From NCBI RefSeq assembly GCF_900102025.1, contig NZ_FNAU01000011.1, positions 1 to 64,000 of the forward strand: DNA of 64,000 bases. The letters are read 5' to 3'. The stretch is from Actinobaculum suis. GTDB taxonomy: Bacteria > Actinomycetota > Actinomycetes > Actinomycetales > Actinomycetaceae. The position numbers were made by a program, and so were the translations under genes. The notes beneath the pieces were generated by a model. It was not told the DNA's origin and did no database searches. It was given only the letters and a program-made list of their open reading frames with translations. This document shows positions 45,731 through 53,910 of this stretch, in pieces (within the stretch, counting starts at the first letter, position 1; each line of letters begins with the position of its first letter).

Positions 45731-46917
45731 TGTGGCTCCACATTCCTAAGTATCATTTTCCTAAGCGAAATGCTGCATGGCTGCCAGTTGTTTGGCAAGC
45801 CAGTTTTCACGGTATTCTCTGCGGAGATGGGCAGAGTTATGTAGGTGAGCCATTTCTCTCCGGGGAGTGCTCCCGCTTCTAATGTTCCACCTTGCGATTC
45901 CACTAGTTCCCGCAAATTACTCAAACCGAAACCACTTGTTACCCCGGGCGCGGGCTTACCGTCCGCCACGTCATTGCTGATCGAGAGAATAAGTTCTCTA
46001 GAAACAGGATGGAACTTTATCACGAGGTCCGCTTTGGAATGCTTAGGAGCATATTTCAGAATATTGGAGCCGCACTCCCTTAGTACAAGGATGCCCCCTT
46101 TTAATTGTGCAGGGCTGATTTTATTCTCGATATTCTCGGGCAGCGTGTATTTGAGGGTGATTTTACGCGTCGCGAGCATTTTCTGGATTTGCCTTACTAC
46201 CCGGTTAATATTTTTTTCGGATGGAGGAGAAGAAGCGTGTTGGGCTGAAATGATGGATCGCACTCGGCGTGAAGCGTGAGTTGCGATATTCCCCAGAGCC
46301 TCCATTCTCGGAGCTGTTTCCGGGTGTTCCCGCGCGATATCTTGCGTCAGGAGAATTATGTGGGCGAGGTCTTTGGCCGTGTTGTCATGCAGTTCTTGGA
46401 TTAGTTCTCGGGTATTTTGTGCGTTTGCTTCGCGAGCGTTTTCGAGTTCCTCTTCTGCACTGAGGAGCCGCGCGCTTTGCCATCGCAGCAATAATCCGAT
46501 AGATACAGCAAGCAGCCCAAGAAAAACGGAGATAAACATCTGCGCTGTTGGGTTAGAAGTGAGCAGTAACTTCGTTACCTCTACAGTCAACAAGAGAATC
46601 GCAGCACCTAGCATCCAAGCACGCACTATCCATATGATAATGACGAGATAAACACCTAAGGGAAGCATTCCTGGTTCGGACGGAGTGCTCAGCTTCAGGT
46701 GCAGTACGCATAAGCAAAAAGTAATCTCGAACAGTATTGAGCGTGAGGCCAAGGCCAGCAGTAGGGCAAGGGTGATCTCAATGCCAGCCTGTACACGGGA
46801 AAGGTCAACCAGGCCGAGGATGTGTCCATATATGTCAAAACCGATCAGCAATACGGCACCTACGGCATAGATTGGCGCATATCGCGTCCGGGTTAGCTTT
46901 GGTAACCACTCACTCAT
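45727..46917 (-). CDS. Membrane sensor histidine kinase of the island
   Basis: About 396 residues. Five or so hydrophobic helices (about 10-165) with short loops form the sensor, a topology used for peptide or membrane-stress sensing. Then a coiled-coil linker (SAEEELENAREANAQNTREL), the phosphoacceptor helix IQELHDNTAKDLAHIILL (HisKA_3-like, His in ELHDN) and a HATPase_c domain with RECGSNILKYAPKHSKADLVI (N box) and SGFGLSNLRELVESQGG (G box). The ATG at 46917 lies 6 nt after CATACT (46924-46929), so leaderless. The frame is open to 46995, but that part is not needed by the family. The ligand is unknown; the secreted product of the same island is one candidate. Confidence 0.85.
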   Translation of the reverse strand: MSEWLPKLTRTRYAPIYAVGAVLLIGFDIYGHILGLVDLSRVQAGIEITLALLLALASRSILFEITFCLCVLHLKLSTPSEPGMLPLGVYLVIIIWIVRAWMLGAAILLLTVEVTKLLLTSNPTAQMFISVFLGLLAVSIGLLLRWQSARLLSAEEELENAREANAQNTRELIQELHDNTAKDLAHIILLTQDIAREHPETAPRMEALGNIATHASRRVRSIISAQHASSPPSEKNINRVVRQIQKMLATRKITLKYTLPENIENKISPAQLKGGILVLRECGSNILKYAPKHSKADLVIKFHPVSRELILSISNDVADGKPAPGVTSGFGLSNLRELVESQGGTLEAGALPGEKWLTYITLPISAENTVKTGLPNNWQPCSISLRKMILRNVEPQ

Positions 46918-47036
46918 GGAGTCAGTATGACATTCGTGCAGTTGGAGAGTCAGGCGGTCCACTATGGAAGATGCTGTCCAGAGCGGGCGAGTCATTAGAG
47001 AAGCCTTTCGGTAACGGAGGTGGATGCCGTATTCTT

Positions 47037-47076
47037 GCCGGCTTTGTGGCTAGTTGAAGATGCGTGCAAAGCCGGC
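47037..47076. repeat. Inverted repeat near the island's right end
   Basis: GCCGGCTTTG (47037-47046) and CAAAGCCGGC (47067-47076) are a perfect 10-bp inverted repeat in the otherwise featureless 270 nt between the kinase and attR. Confidence 0.5.
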
Positions 47077-47186
47077 CAGGCAGCCGCCGCGGGAGGCCGC
47101 GAAATCACCGGAGGAACTGTTTCGATCTGCACGTCCAAAAGATTGCGCACGATTCGTCGATCGGGGTGCTCAGTTCACCTCTTATA

Positions 47187-47244
47187 CTCCGCAGTCAGCC
47201 GCTCCTTGATTTCCTGGGAGCGGCTTTTTCATGCGGTTTACGGC
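47187..47244 (+). repeat. attR-like copy of 58-nt direct repeat
   Basis: CTCCGCAGTCAGCCGCTCC ... GGGAGCGGCTTTTTCATGCG, the second copy of the tRNA-Ser 3' end and terminator. It keeps a working hairpin (47197-47205 with 47217-47225, then T5). Only the last bases of the tRNA are present. Confidence 0.8.
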
Positions 47245-47249
47245 CATTC

Positions 47250-47345
47250 CCCCACTTCCCGTATTCGGTTCCCTGCTTCCCGCAGCCATTCCCCGCTTCC
47301 CGCAGCTAGTCTCCACTTCCCGTATTCGGTTCCTCGCTCCCAGTA
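47250..47345. repeat. Repeat crossing the COG0523 stop codon
   Basis: CCACTTCCCGTATTCGGTTCC occurs near 47258 and 47311, one base apart from identical in context, with CCCGCTTCCCGCAGC units between. The array spans the stop codon at 47306 and encodes the last residues (SEEPNTGSGD) of the protein. Confidence 0.7.
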
Positions 47346-48505
47346 ACGGGCCCGAGCCAGGTTTCAAAACCGTCTTCGTTCACGTCCCAGCTAGTTCCGC
47401 ACACGTCCATTTCGGTATCGGTGAGCAGTGTTTCCGTAAAGACTTGCTTGATTTCTTCACGCCCCGGCCCGCGGCCCACAAATTGTAGACGCGTATAAGG
47501 TGCCTGCGTGGTAGACCCCATGCCAATTGCTAGGCCGCCGCCCACACCATCCCAATATCCGATCTGACCGTGCCGGGTGGGAAGCCAAAAGTTGCCACGG
47601 GCCCGCACCTGCCAATGGGCGAGGGAGGCCAGGTTCCGCAAAAGCCGTTGCGGGTGGAAGGGACGTTCCGATTCCAGCCGCAACGTCCAGATTTCCCCGC
47701 TGCATGCCTCGCCATATTCGCCGTTGCCGAATTCCAACCAGTTTTCAGTGGCCTCGGAATTAAAGCCGTCCGTGAGCACCTCCGGCATTAGGGCGAGCGG
47801 AGTGGCAGCGTCGGCAGTATCGAGCGGGGCGTGGATAACGGCGTCGGGCCGGGAAAGGATTTCCAATAGTTCCTTCGCACCGGTACTGAGGGAACCGTGG
47901 ACGTCGATCACATCCGCTCCTTCCACCAGGGCCGTTACCACTTCGGCAACCCCGCGCTCATCGTGGCCGAACCGCTCCTCCGGATACTCTTCCGCCAATA
48001 GGTTGTACCCGAGCGCGTCTTCGAGTACGCGGGGGCCCGCCACCGCAACTACCACGGAACCTATCCGCACGTGCGGCGCGGCCTGCGGCTCCGCCATCAG
48101 TGAATAGCAAAGCGGTACCGCTTCAATGGTAGGCGGCATCTCCACAATAATTGCCGGCCAATTACCCAGCCGTGCCAGCTCTTCCAGCACGCCCGAAATA
48201 TCGGCACGTACGGTACACGCCACACACCCGTGCTCCAGAAAACGTTCCGTTTCATCAAGCACGCCGGTCAGTTCGATGATGCTGCGCACCAGCAACTCGC
48301 GCTCAGCGTCCAGGTGATAGCGCACCACTACCGCTTCCGGCATCAGCAACTGCGCGCGCGTACTCGTTTGCGCGAGTTCTGTTTCTCCCATCCCGCACAC
48401 GAAAACCACCGGTACCGTTGCGTTCCACTGGCCTTGCGCGCGTTCTATTTTCGACGCCGCCGCGCGCCGCTGGCGCCCGGCCGAACCGGAAGGATTTGCA
48501 CTCAT
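47306..48505 (-). CDS. COG0523/CobW-family putative zinc metallochaperone, P-loop degenerate
   Basis: 399 residues. The metal-binding motif is EHGCVACTVR (GCxxC form; usual GCxCC). The CobW C-terminal domain begins near LLRNLASLAHWQVRARGNFWLP. The Walker A region reads VFVCGMGETELAQTS instead of GFLGAGKTT, so the nucleotide-binding Lys is absent. Actinobacteria have a divergent CobW-like class lacking a normal P-loop, and this looks like a member. It is divergent from the zinc-independent S14 gene with a Zur-like palindrome between, so a role in zinc starvation is likely. GAGG lies upstream of the ATG. The C-terminal tail is encoded by a tandem repeat and is probably dispensable. Confidence 0.82.
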   Translation of the reverse strand: MSANPSGSAGRQRRAAASKIERAQGQWNATVPVVFVCGMGETELAQTSTRAQLLMPEAVVVRYHLDAERELLVRSIIELTGVLDETERFLEHGCVACTVRADISGVLEELARLGNWPAIIVEMPPTIEAVPLCYSLMAEPQAAPHVRIGSVVVAVAGPRVLEDALGYNLLAEEYPEERFGHDERGVAEVVTALVEGADVIDVHGSLSTGAKELLEILSRPDAVIHAPLDTADAATPLALMPEVLTDGFNSEATENWLEFGNGEYGEACSGEIWTLRLESERPFHPQRLLRNLASLAHWQVRARGNFWLPTRHGQIGYWDGVGGGLAIGMGSTTQAPYTRLQFVGRGPGREEIKQVFTETLLTDTEMDVCGTSWDVNEDGFETWLGPVTGSEEPNTGSGD

Positions 48506-49029
48506 CTACTACCTCACCTCATACCCGTACATTACATATCCGGGCTACTGGATACAGCGGCCGCCGTATACCGGCCGCGCGCCCCGACCGTCGCACGCTC
48601 CCGGGCATCACAACTGTATGCCCAAGCCGCTGTAGCTGTTATATCCGGGACTCTGACTGCCTGTTTATCTAAAACACTCCGCGCGGCTTCCCGCCTCACC
48701 AACTAGCTAGTCACAAGTTGGCTCGTAACCGCGCGGTGGTCTTTTCCATTCCTCGCACCCTACTTGAGAATGATTCTCACTCTCAAGTAGAGTTCGGGTG
48801 AAGTTGCGCCCGGGCCGCGAATCGCTATCGAAAAACACGGAACTATTCGCGGTGCGTGTACGCAATATTGTCCACTACCTGGGGGTATAGCGCGCTCTCG
48901 CGTCCGCGTAGCGGGCACGAGCCAAAGTGGCTAGAACTTGGTAGCGGGCGCGAGTCGGGGCCGAACAGCCAGAAAGGCATGCACCGACCAAAAAGAATCA
49001 CTAGTTAGATAGGTAAACGTAGAGGAATA
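48506..49029. promoter_or_regulatory. Divergent regulatory region with Zur-like box
   Basis: TGAGAA-TGA-TTCTCA (48765-48779) is a perfect 6-3-6 inverted repeat. A second pair, ACTTGAGA (48762-48769) and TCTCAAGT (48781-48788), surrounds its right half. It matches the general Zur/Fur operator shape and the box at 24650. It lies about 260 nt upstream of both genes. The rest of the gap shows no gene. Confidence 0.6.
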
Positions 49030-49332
49030 ATGGCTAAGAAGTCGAAGATTGTTGCCAATGAGCGGCGCCGGGCTACGGTAGCGAAGTACGCAGAAAAACG
49101 GCGGGAATTGAAAGAAAAGGCACGTACCGCGAAAACTGTGGCCGAGGCAATGGATTTCCATCGCCAACTTTCCCTATTGCCACGCGATGCTTCGCCCACG
49201 CGGGTGCGAAATCGCGATCGGATTGATGGGCGCCCGCGCGGATATATTGGCAAGGCCGGCCTTTCCCGGGTCCGTTTCCGGGAACTAGCACTGCGCGGCG
49301 AACTACCCGGAATCAAGAAGTCTTCCTGGTAA
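49030..49332 (+). CDS. rpsN: 30S ribosomal protein S14, zinc-independent paralogue
   Basis: 100-residue S14 of the C-minus type: [72 protein letters not shown]. The zinc form is about 61 residues with two CxxC motifs; this one has none. In actinobacteria the long form is usually repressed by Zur and used when zinc is scarce, freeing zinc from ribosomes. The Zur-like palindrome upstream fits. GAGGAA lies 5 nt before the ATG. Confidence 0.95.
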   Translation: MAKKSKIVANERRRATVAKYAEKRRELKEKARTAKTVAEAMDFHRQLSLLPRDASPTRVRNRDRIDGRPRGYIGKAGLSRVRFRELALRGELPGIKKSSW

Positions 49333-49369
49333 AACTGCCGGCCAGAGGCATCCGCCGGCTACTCGCAGA

Positions 49370-49508
49370 ACCAATTCCGCGATTTATGCGGGCGCGGGCG
49401 CCTTTCGCGATACCAATTCCGCGGTTTGTGTTTTCACGCCGGTGGGACCAATTCCGCGGTTTGTGCCCTTGCACCCGCAGGGCCGTTTTCGCGCAAACCG
49501 CGGAATTG
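49370..49508. repeat. AATTCCGCG dispersed-element cluster, four arms
   Basis: Forward copies ACCAATTCCGCGATTTATGC (49370), ACCAATTCCGCGGTTTGTGT (49412) and ACCAATTCCGCGGTTTGTGC (49448), then reverse GCAAACCGCGGAATTGGC (49493-49510). The last two arms can pair. It lies between rpsN and the CMD gene. Confidence 0.88.
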
Positions 49509-49557
49509 GCTGCACCCGCAAGTTATGCACGACCTCGACACTTCTTCGCTTTCTGGA

Positions 49558-49563
49558 TAGCCT
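49558..49563 (+). promoter_or_regulatory. -10 box of the CMD gene (leaderless)
   Basis: TAGCCT is followed by GAACTC and the ATG at 49570. Confidence 0.45.
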
Positions 49564-49569
49564 GAACTC

Positions 49570-49950
49570 ATGTATGACGTTGCAAAAGGACGCCAGTTTG
49601 AAGAAGAAACCGCAACCCCGGAAGGTACCGCTACCTGGAAAGGGCAACTTGATAAGTATGCTGCCGGCAATCCTTCCGAATGGGTAACGGGAGCAGTTTT
49701 CGGTGGTACTTATGAGCGCCCGGGCCTCGAGTTGCGTGACCGCCAAATGCTAACCATGGCCGCGCTGGCCGCTATGGGCGGCGTGGAGCCACAACTCACC
49801 GGCCATATTGCTACCGCTTATAAGCACGCCGGGATGAGTAAAGAAGAAATCGCGGAATGCTTCGTGCACCTAATGCCATATATCGGGGTGCCCAAAACCT
49901 TGGCCGCTATGCGGTGCATGGATGCGGCCTTGAAAGATATTGACGAGTAG
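49570..49950 (+). CDS. Carboxymuconolactone decarboxylase-family protein
   Basis: 126-residue all-helical CMD/AhpD-fold protein. WVTGAVFGGTYERPGLELRDRQMLTMAALAAMGGVEPQLTGHIATAYKHAGMSKEEIAECF follows the CMD domain pattern with the conserved Glu and His (LTGHI). The AhpD CxxC redox pair is absent, so it is not an alkylhydroperoxidase of that mechanism. Despite the family name the substrate is unknown; it is unlikely to be in aromatic degradation here, since no such genes are near. Leaderless ATG. It is followed 34 nt later by mycoredoxin, which has its own promoter. Confidence 0.85.
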   Translation: MYDVAKGRQFEEETATPEGTATWKGQLDKYAAGNPSEWVTGAVFGGTYERPGLELRDRQMLTMAALAAMGGVEPQLTGHIATAYKHAGMSKEEIAECFVHLMPYIGVPKTLAAMRCMDAALKDIDE

Positions 49951-49972
49951 CCCGGCCCATCTGCTCCCGGGC

Positions 49973-49978
49973 TAGACT
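49973..49978 (+). promoter_or_regulatory. -10 box of the mycoredoxin gene (leaderless)
   Basis: TAGACT is followed by AGCCGC and the ATG at 49985. Confidence 0.5.
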
Positions 49979-49984
49979 AGCCGC

Positions 49985-50233
49985 ATGGCCAATATGAAGA
50001 TGTATACCACCACTTGGTGCGGGTACTGCAAAGTTTTGAAGCGGCAGCTCGAACGGGCTGGCATCACCTGGGAAGAAATCAACATCGAAGAAGCTCCCGG
50101 GGCCGCAGAGCATGTTGCCCGCATCAATGGTGGTGATCAAATCGTTCCTACCCTGGAGTTTGCGGACGGTAGCACGCTAACTAATCCCAGCCTCAAAGAA
50201 GTGCAAGAGCGCCTCGCGAGCCTCGGCGAATAA
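49985..50233 (+). CDS. mrx1: Mycoredoxin (glutaredoxin-like, CGYC)
   Basis: 82-residue thioredoxin-fold protein that reduces mycothiol mixed disulfides in actinobacteria. MYTTTWCGYCKVLKRQLERAGI carries the active-site CGYC. VPTLEFADGSTLTNPS has the cis-Pro and the mycothiol-binding segment seen in mycobacterial Mrx1. Presence implies mycothiol use, although no mycothiol synthesis gene is in the window. It is convergent with nudC, with a 24-bp tandem repeat between. Confidence 0.9.
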   Translation: MANMKMYTTTWCGYCKVLKRQLERAGITWEEINIEEAPGAAEHVARINGGDQIVPTLEFADGSTLTNPSLKEVQERLASLGE

Positions 50234-50309
50234 CCGCCCCGCTTTGCCAGCCACTTGCCGGCCAACCTACCGTCCAACCGCCGGTACACCCGCCGGCCGT
50301 TTTTTTGCC

Positions 50310-50433
50310 GCCTTACCGGTCAGCTTGCCGCCTTACCGGTCAGTTTGCCAATAGCCTTACCGGTCAGTTTGCCAATAGCCTTACCGGTCAGTTTGCCAAT
50401 AGCCTTACCGGTCAGTTTGCCAATAGCCTTACC
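50310..50433. repeat. 24-bp tandem repeat overlapping the nudC stop
   Basis: Units of GCCTTACCGGTCAGTTTGCC plus AATA start at 50310 (20-bp variant), 50330, 50354, 50378, 50402 and 50426 (partial). Four are essentially identical, which suggests recent expansion. The last, partial unit contains the nudC stop codon (50429-50431). No gene lies in the gap. Confidence 0.92.
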
Positions 50434-51547
50434 AACCGAAGAGTTCGGCGTAGGGCAAGGTTAGGCCAGAACCGGTGCCGCCGGCGCCGGTTCCTGCGGC
50501 GGCGTCGTTCCCGGCGCTTCCCGCACCGTAGCGCGAGAACCCGGCACCGCCACTACTCATTCGCGTGCTGCCTCCAGGGAACTCCGTATTTTCTCCGACC
50601 AGCCATTGGGAAATCATGAGCGCAGCAATCGAAGTGCGGCCCGGTAGGCTGATCCGCCCCGCGCGGGCGGCGTCGAGGAGAGCTTCGCGGCTATAGAACC
50701 CTGCGCTTTTGATTTCGCGATCGTCAACGCGAATATCGGCCGTGCTCTGTTCGGTGCGCGCAAAGAAAGCCACCATGAGCGAGCGCGGGAACGGCCAGGG
50801 CTGCGAACCAAAGTAGCGCACGCCCGTCACCTCGATACCAACCTCTTCGGCCACTTCGCGGCGCACGGCTGACTCCAGGGGCTCCCCGGCTTCCACAAAA
50901 CCTGCGAGTACCGAATGCCGATTTCCCTCCCACCGCGCATTGTGGGCGAGCAAAATCCGATCCTGGGCATCGAGCACTGCCATAATCACCGCCGCGTCCG
51001 TACGCGGATAAGTTGGATGCGAATCCGGGCACACAGCGAGCCACCCGGATTCGAGGATGCGCAGCGGCCTCCCACACATTTCACAAAAACGTTGCTGGCG
51101 CCAAGCCGCGCACAAAGCCACCGCTTCCGTAGCCAGAGCCACGTCGGAATCTTGCCAAAGGCCACCGTAAGAAATCAGCGCACACCATTCGACGCCGTCT
51201 ACCGTGCGGCGCGGGCGCTCCCGGTTCACCCCGGTTGCGAAACTATCCGTAAGATCCAAGGCGAAAAAGGCCGGTGTAGTGTTCGCCGCCGGCACCGTGC
51301 TTTCTTGCGCCGCCACCGTCCCTAAATAGTAGGCATCTTCGAGGTTGTATCCGCGCGCGCGAAGCTCGCTCACCGAGTAGAAAACCGGCCCGGCCTCCCC
51401 CGCGGCAGCCACGGCTTGGCCGCTCACTAACAGGTAACGAGCTTGCGCAGATTCTCGTAGCTCCGCCACCCGGGTGGGGTGCAGGCGCGCATTTTCGTCA
51501 CGATCTATAAAACCTCGCGAGAGCGCAGGTACAGGCAGTTCTGGCAT
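50429..51547 (-). CDS. nudC: NAD(+) diphosphatase (Nudix hydrolase)
   Basis: Hydrolyses NADH to NMNH and AMP; in other bacteria the enzyme also removes the NAD cap from RNA. Zinc ribbon CEMCG...C (about 153-180), Nudix box GFVEAGEPLESAVRREVAEEVG (Glu cluster binding Mg) and the NADH-type signature SQPWPFPRSLM immediately after. Length 372. A Gly/Ser/Ala-rich insertion (about 328-362, GAGSAGNDAAAGTGAGGTGSG) lies just before the terminal LPYAELFGW. The ATG lies 7 nt after TAAAGT (51555-51560, minus strand), so leaderless. Confidence 0.93.
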   Translation of the reverse strand: MPELPVPALSRGFIDRDENARLHPTRVAELRESAQARYLLVSGQAVAAAGEAGPVFYSVSELRARGYNLEDAYYLGTVAAQESTVPAANTTPAFFALDLTDSFATGVNRERPRRTVDGVEWCALISYGGLWQDSDVALATEAVALCAAWRQQRFCEMCGRPLRILESGWLAVCPDSHPTYPRTDAAVIMAVLDAQDRILLAHNARWEGNRHSVLAGFVEAGEPLESAVRREVAEEVGIEVTGVRYFGSQPWPFPRSLMVAFFARTEQSTADIRVDDREIKSAGFYSREALLDAARAGRISLPGRTSIAALMISQWLVGENTEFPGGSTRMSSGGAGFSRYGAGSAGNDAAAGTGAGGTGSGLTLPYAELFGW

Positions 51548-51681
51548 AGTTCAAACTTTAGCTTTTGTGCGCATTTCATGTAGCAGATGTTCACCGCAAG
51601 CCGTGCACTTGTGGGCCACCTACACCGTTCATAGAGAGCCCCGGCGTTCACTTTGGAGAGGTTCTCTGGAATAATTGGACG
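51548..51681. promoter_or_regulatory. Divergent promoters of nudC and glgX
   Basis: TAAAGT (51555-51560, minus) serves nudC. AATAAT (51670-51675, plus) with 6 nt to the GTG at 51682 serves glgX. Both look leaderless. Confidence 0.45.
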
Positions 51682-53910
51682 GTGACTTCTTTCCAATCTT
51701 TACCGCTGACTTCCACGCGTTACGTGGCCCGCGCCTCCGAGCGAGCTTTTCCGCCTCGGAATGCTCCAGTGCGCCTCGGCGCCCACATCGCGGATAGCGG
51801 TGTAGATTTTGCGGTCACCGCGCCCAATGCCACAGCCGTGGACCTGTGCCTGTTTACCATGTCTGCCGGGCGGCTGCAGGAAACCCGGTACGCTTTGCAC
51901 CGCACGGGTGAAGTGTGGGCTGGGCACGTGGCAAATGCGCGGGCCGGCCAGGAGTATGGCTACCGCGTCCACGGCCCGTGGGAACCGGAACGCGGCATGT
52001 GTTTCAACCCGGCCAAGCTCCTCCTCGATCCGTACGGCCGCGCGGTCACCGGCACGCCAAAGCTGTGCCGGGAGCTATACGCACATAAAGTAGACGATAC
52101 TTTAAAACCAGCCAGTTACCCGCTAGCGCGCGACGACGCCGATTCAGCCCCCTATCAGGCGCGCAGCGTGGTGATGGCCCCGCGAGCCTCGGAGCCGCAT
52201 CACCCGTACACGCCCTGGGATGAAACGGTTATTTACGAAGCTCATGTGAAAGGTTTTACCGCACAGCTGGATTGCATTCCGGAACCTTTGCGCGGCACCT
52301 ATTCGGGTTTCGCCCATCCCGCGGTAACGGACTATTTAAGAGCAATCGGGGTAACCGCCGTCGAACTTCTTCCTATTCATGCCAAGATGAGCGAACCGTT
52401 TTTGACCCAAAAAGGCATGACCAACTATTGGGGTTATTCCACGCTTTCCTATTTTGCGCCCGAACCTAGTTACGCCACAGAAACCGCGCAACTTGCCGGC
52501 CCGGTCGCGGTAGTGCAAGAAGTGAAGGATATGGTGGCGCGCTTGCACGACGCCGGCCTTGAGGTCATTTTGGACGTGGTATATAACCACACCTGTGAGG
52601 GTGGGGTGTACGGTCCGGCGATTTCGTGGCGCGGTTTTGGGCAGACGTCGTACTACATGCAGGCCCCCGATAATGCGGGCGCTTTTTACGACACTACCGG
52701 CACCGGGAACTCTTTAGATTTCCGCCGCCAAACGGTTTTGCGGATGACGCTCGATTCTTTGCGCTATTGGGTGCAGGAAATCGGCGTAGATGGTTTCCGT
52801 TTCGACCTGGCGGCCACGATGGCTCGCAAGGGCGAACAGTTTGATCCGCACCACCCGTTCTATATGGCCCTGGCTACCGATCCGGTACTCAGCAACGTAA
52901 AGCTAATTAACGAACCTTGGGATTTGGGGCCCAATGGCTGGCAGACGGGTAATTTCCCGCGCCCTACCGCGGATTGGAATGATCGTTTCCGCGATACCGT
53001 GCGTTCTTTCTGGGTGAGCGATCAGCGGGCTATTGCCCACGGCGGCTTGGGTGGAGATTTGCGTGATCTAGCTACACGGCTCTCCGGTTCGGCCGATATG
53101 TTCGGGCAGGGGCGTTGGCCGGGTGGCCGCGGCCCGAATGCTTCCATCAATTTCATTACCGCCCATGATGGTTTTACCATGCGCGATCTAGTTTCCTACG
53201 ATCGCAAACATAATGACGCCAATGCGGAAGATAACCGCGATGGAACGGATAATAACCGTTCCTGGAATCACGGTTTTGAAGGCGATGGGACGGCCGAAAA
53301 CCCGGTACCGCCAACAGTTCTGCAGGCCCGCGCGCAAACTTGCCGCAATCTGATTGGCACCTTGCTTTTCTCTGCGGGCACTCCGATGCTTCTCGCCGGA
53401 GACGAATTTGGCAACACCCAGCACGGCAATAACAATACATATTGCCAAGACAACGAGATTTCTTGGCTGAATTGGGATCTTACGGAAGAACAGCGTAATT
53501 CGCAGGCAACCGTTGCCTATTTGCTGCGTTTGCGGGCGGAGCATCGGGTTTTACGGCCGGCAGATTTCTTCACCCAAACGCCCTCGCGCAGCGATTCCCT
53601 CCCGGATCTCACCTGGTATGCCGATACCGGGGAGCCCATGCCCGAACATCGCTGGTTCGATCCCGCTAACCGAGTTCTGCAAATGCTCCGTTCCGGGCGT
53701 GACCGCGACGCCGACGCCCTCATTGTCATTAATGGTTCGGCCCAGGAAGTACGGATTGTGCTCCCGGAAGGCCGCGGGAATCCATACAACTTGGCTTGGG
53801 ATTCAACTTGGGAAAAGCCGCGCGAATCCGAGCAGGCCTACCGGCCCGGAGCGGCCACGGTAATCGCCCCGAATTCCATGCGGCTGTACTTCGCCAACCC
53901 CGTCCGCTAG
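51682..53910 (+). CDS. glgX: Glycogen debranching enzyme
   Basis: GH13 isoamylase-type enzyme that cleaves alpha-1,6 branches of glycogen. N-terminal CBM48 (APVRLGAHIADSGVDFAVTAPNATAVDLCLF), then the barrel with VTAVELLPIHAKMSE, VILDVVYNHTCEG, nucleophile Asp in DGFRFDLAATM, acid Glu in LINEPWDLG and FITAHDGFTMRDLVSYDRKHND, a GlgX-specific segment with NGDGTDNNRSWNHG-like sequence. About 742 residues. The frame runs upstream to 51565, but the GTG at 51682 fits the CBM start and the leaderless promoter. It belongs functionally with the glgE cluster although trpS separates them. Confidence 0.95.
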   Translation: MTSFQSLPLTSTRYVARASERAFPPRNAPVRLGAHIADSGVDFAVTAPNATAVDLCLFTMSAGRLQETRYALHRTGEVWAGHVANARAGQEYGYRVHGPWEPERGMCFNPAKLLLDPYGRAVTGTPKLCRELYAHKVDDTLKPASYPLARDDADSAPYQARSVVMAPRASEPHHPYTPWDETVIYEAHVKGFTAQLDCIPEPLRGTYSGFAHPAVTDYLRAIGVTAVELLPIHAKMSEPFLTQKGMTNYWGYSTLSYFAPEPSYATETAQLAGPVAVVQEVKDMVARLHDAGLEVILDVVYNHTCEGGVYGPAISWRGFGQTSYYMQAPDNAGAFYDTTGTGNSLDFRRQTVLRMTLDSLRYWVQEIGVDGFRFDLAATMARKGEQFDPHHPFYMALATDPVLSNVKLINEPWDLGPNGWQTGNFPRPTADWNDRFRDTVRSFWVSDQRAIAHGGLGGDLRDLATRLSGSADMFGQGRWPGGRGPNASINFITAHDGFTMRDLVSYDRKHNDANAEDNRDGTDNNRSWNHGFEGDGTAENPVPPTVLQARAQTCRNLIGTLLFSAGTPMLLAGDEFGNTQHGNNNTYCQDNEISWLNWDLTEEQRNSQATVAYLLRLRAEHRVLRPADFFTQTPSRSDSLPDLTWYADTGEPMPEHRWFDPANRVLQMLRSGRDRDADALIVINGSAQEVRIVLPEGRGNPYNLAWDSTWEKPRESEQAYRPGAATVIAPNSMRLYFANPVR

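Larger units (their letters stand above)
43472..47244. mobile_element. Small genomic island integrated at tRNA-Ser
   Basis: A 3.8-kb segment bounded by a 58-nt direct repeat of the tRNA-Ser 3' end plus terminator, visibly richer in A and T than its surroundings and free of the dispersed AATTCCGCG element. It holds a two-component system, a secreted small protein and a partner gene. No integrase, recombinase or transposase is visible, so the island is presumably immobilised or was mobilised in trans. 43472-43877 shows only a weak frame (ending 43782) that I do not call. Confidence 0.7.
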
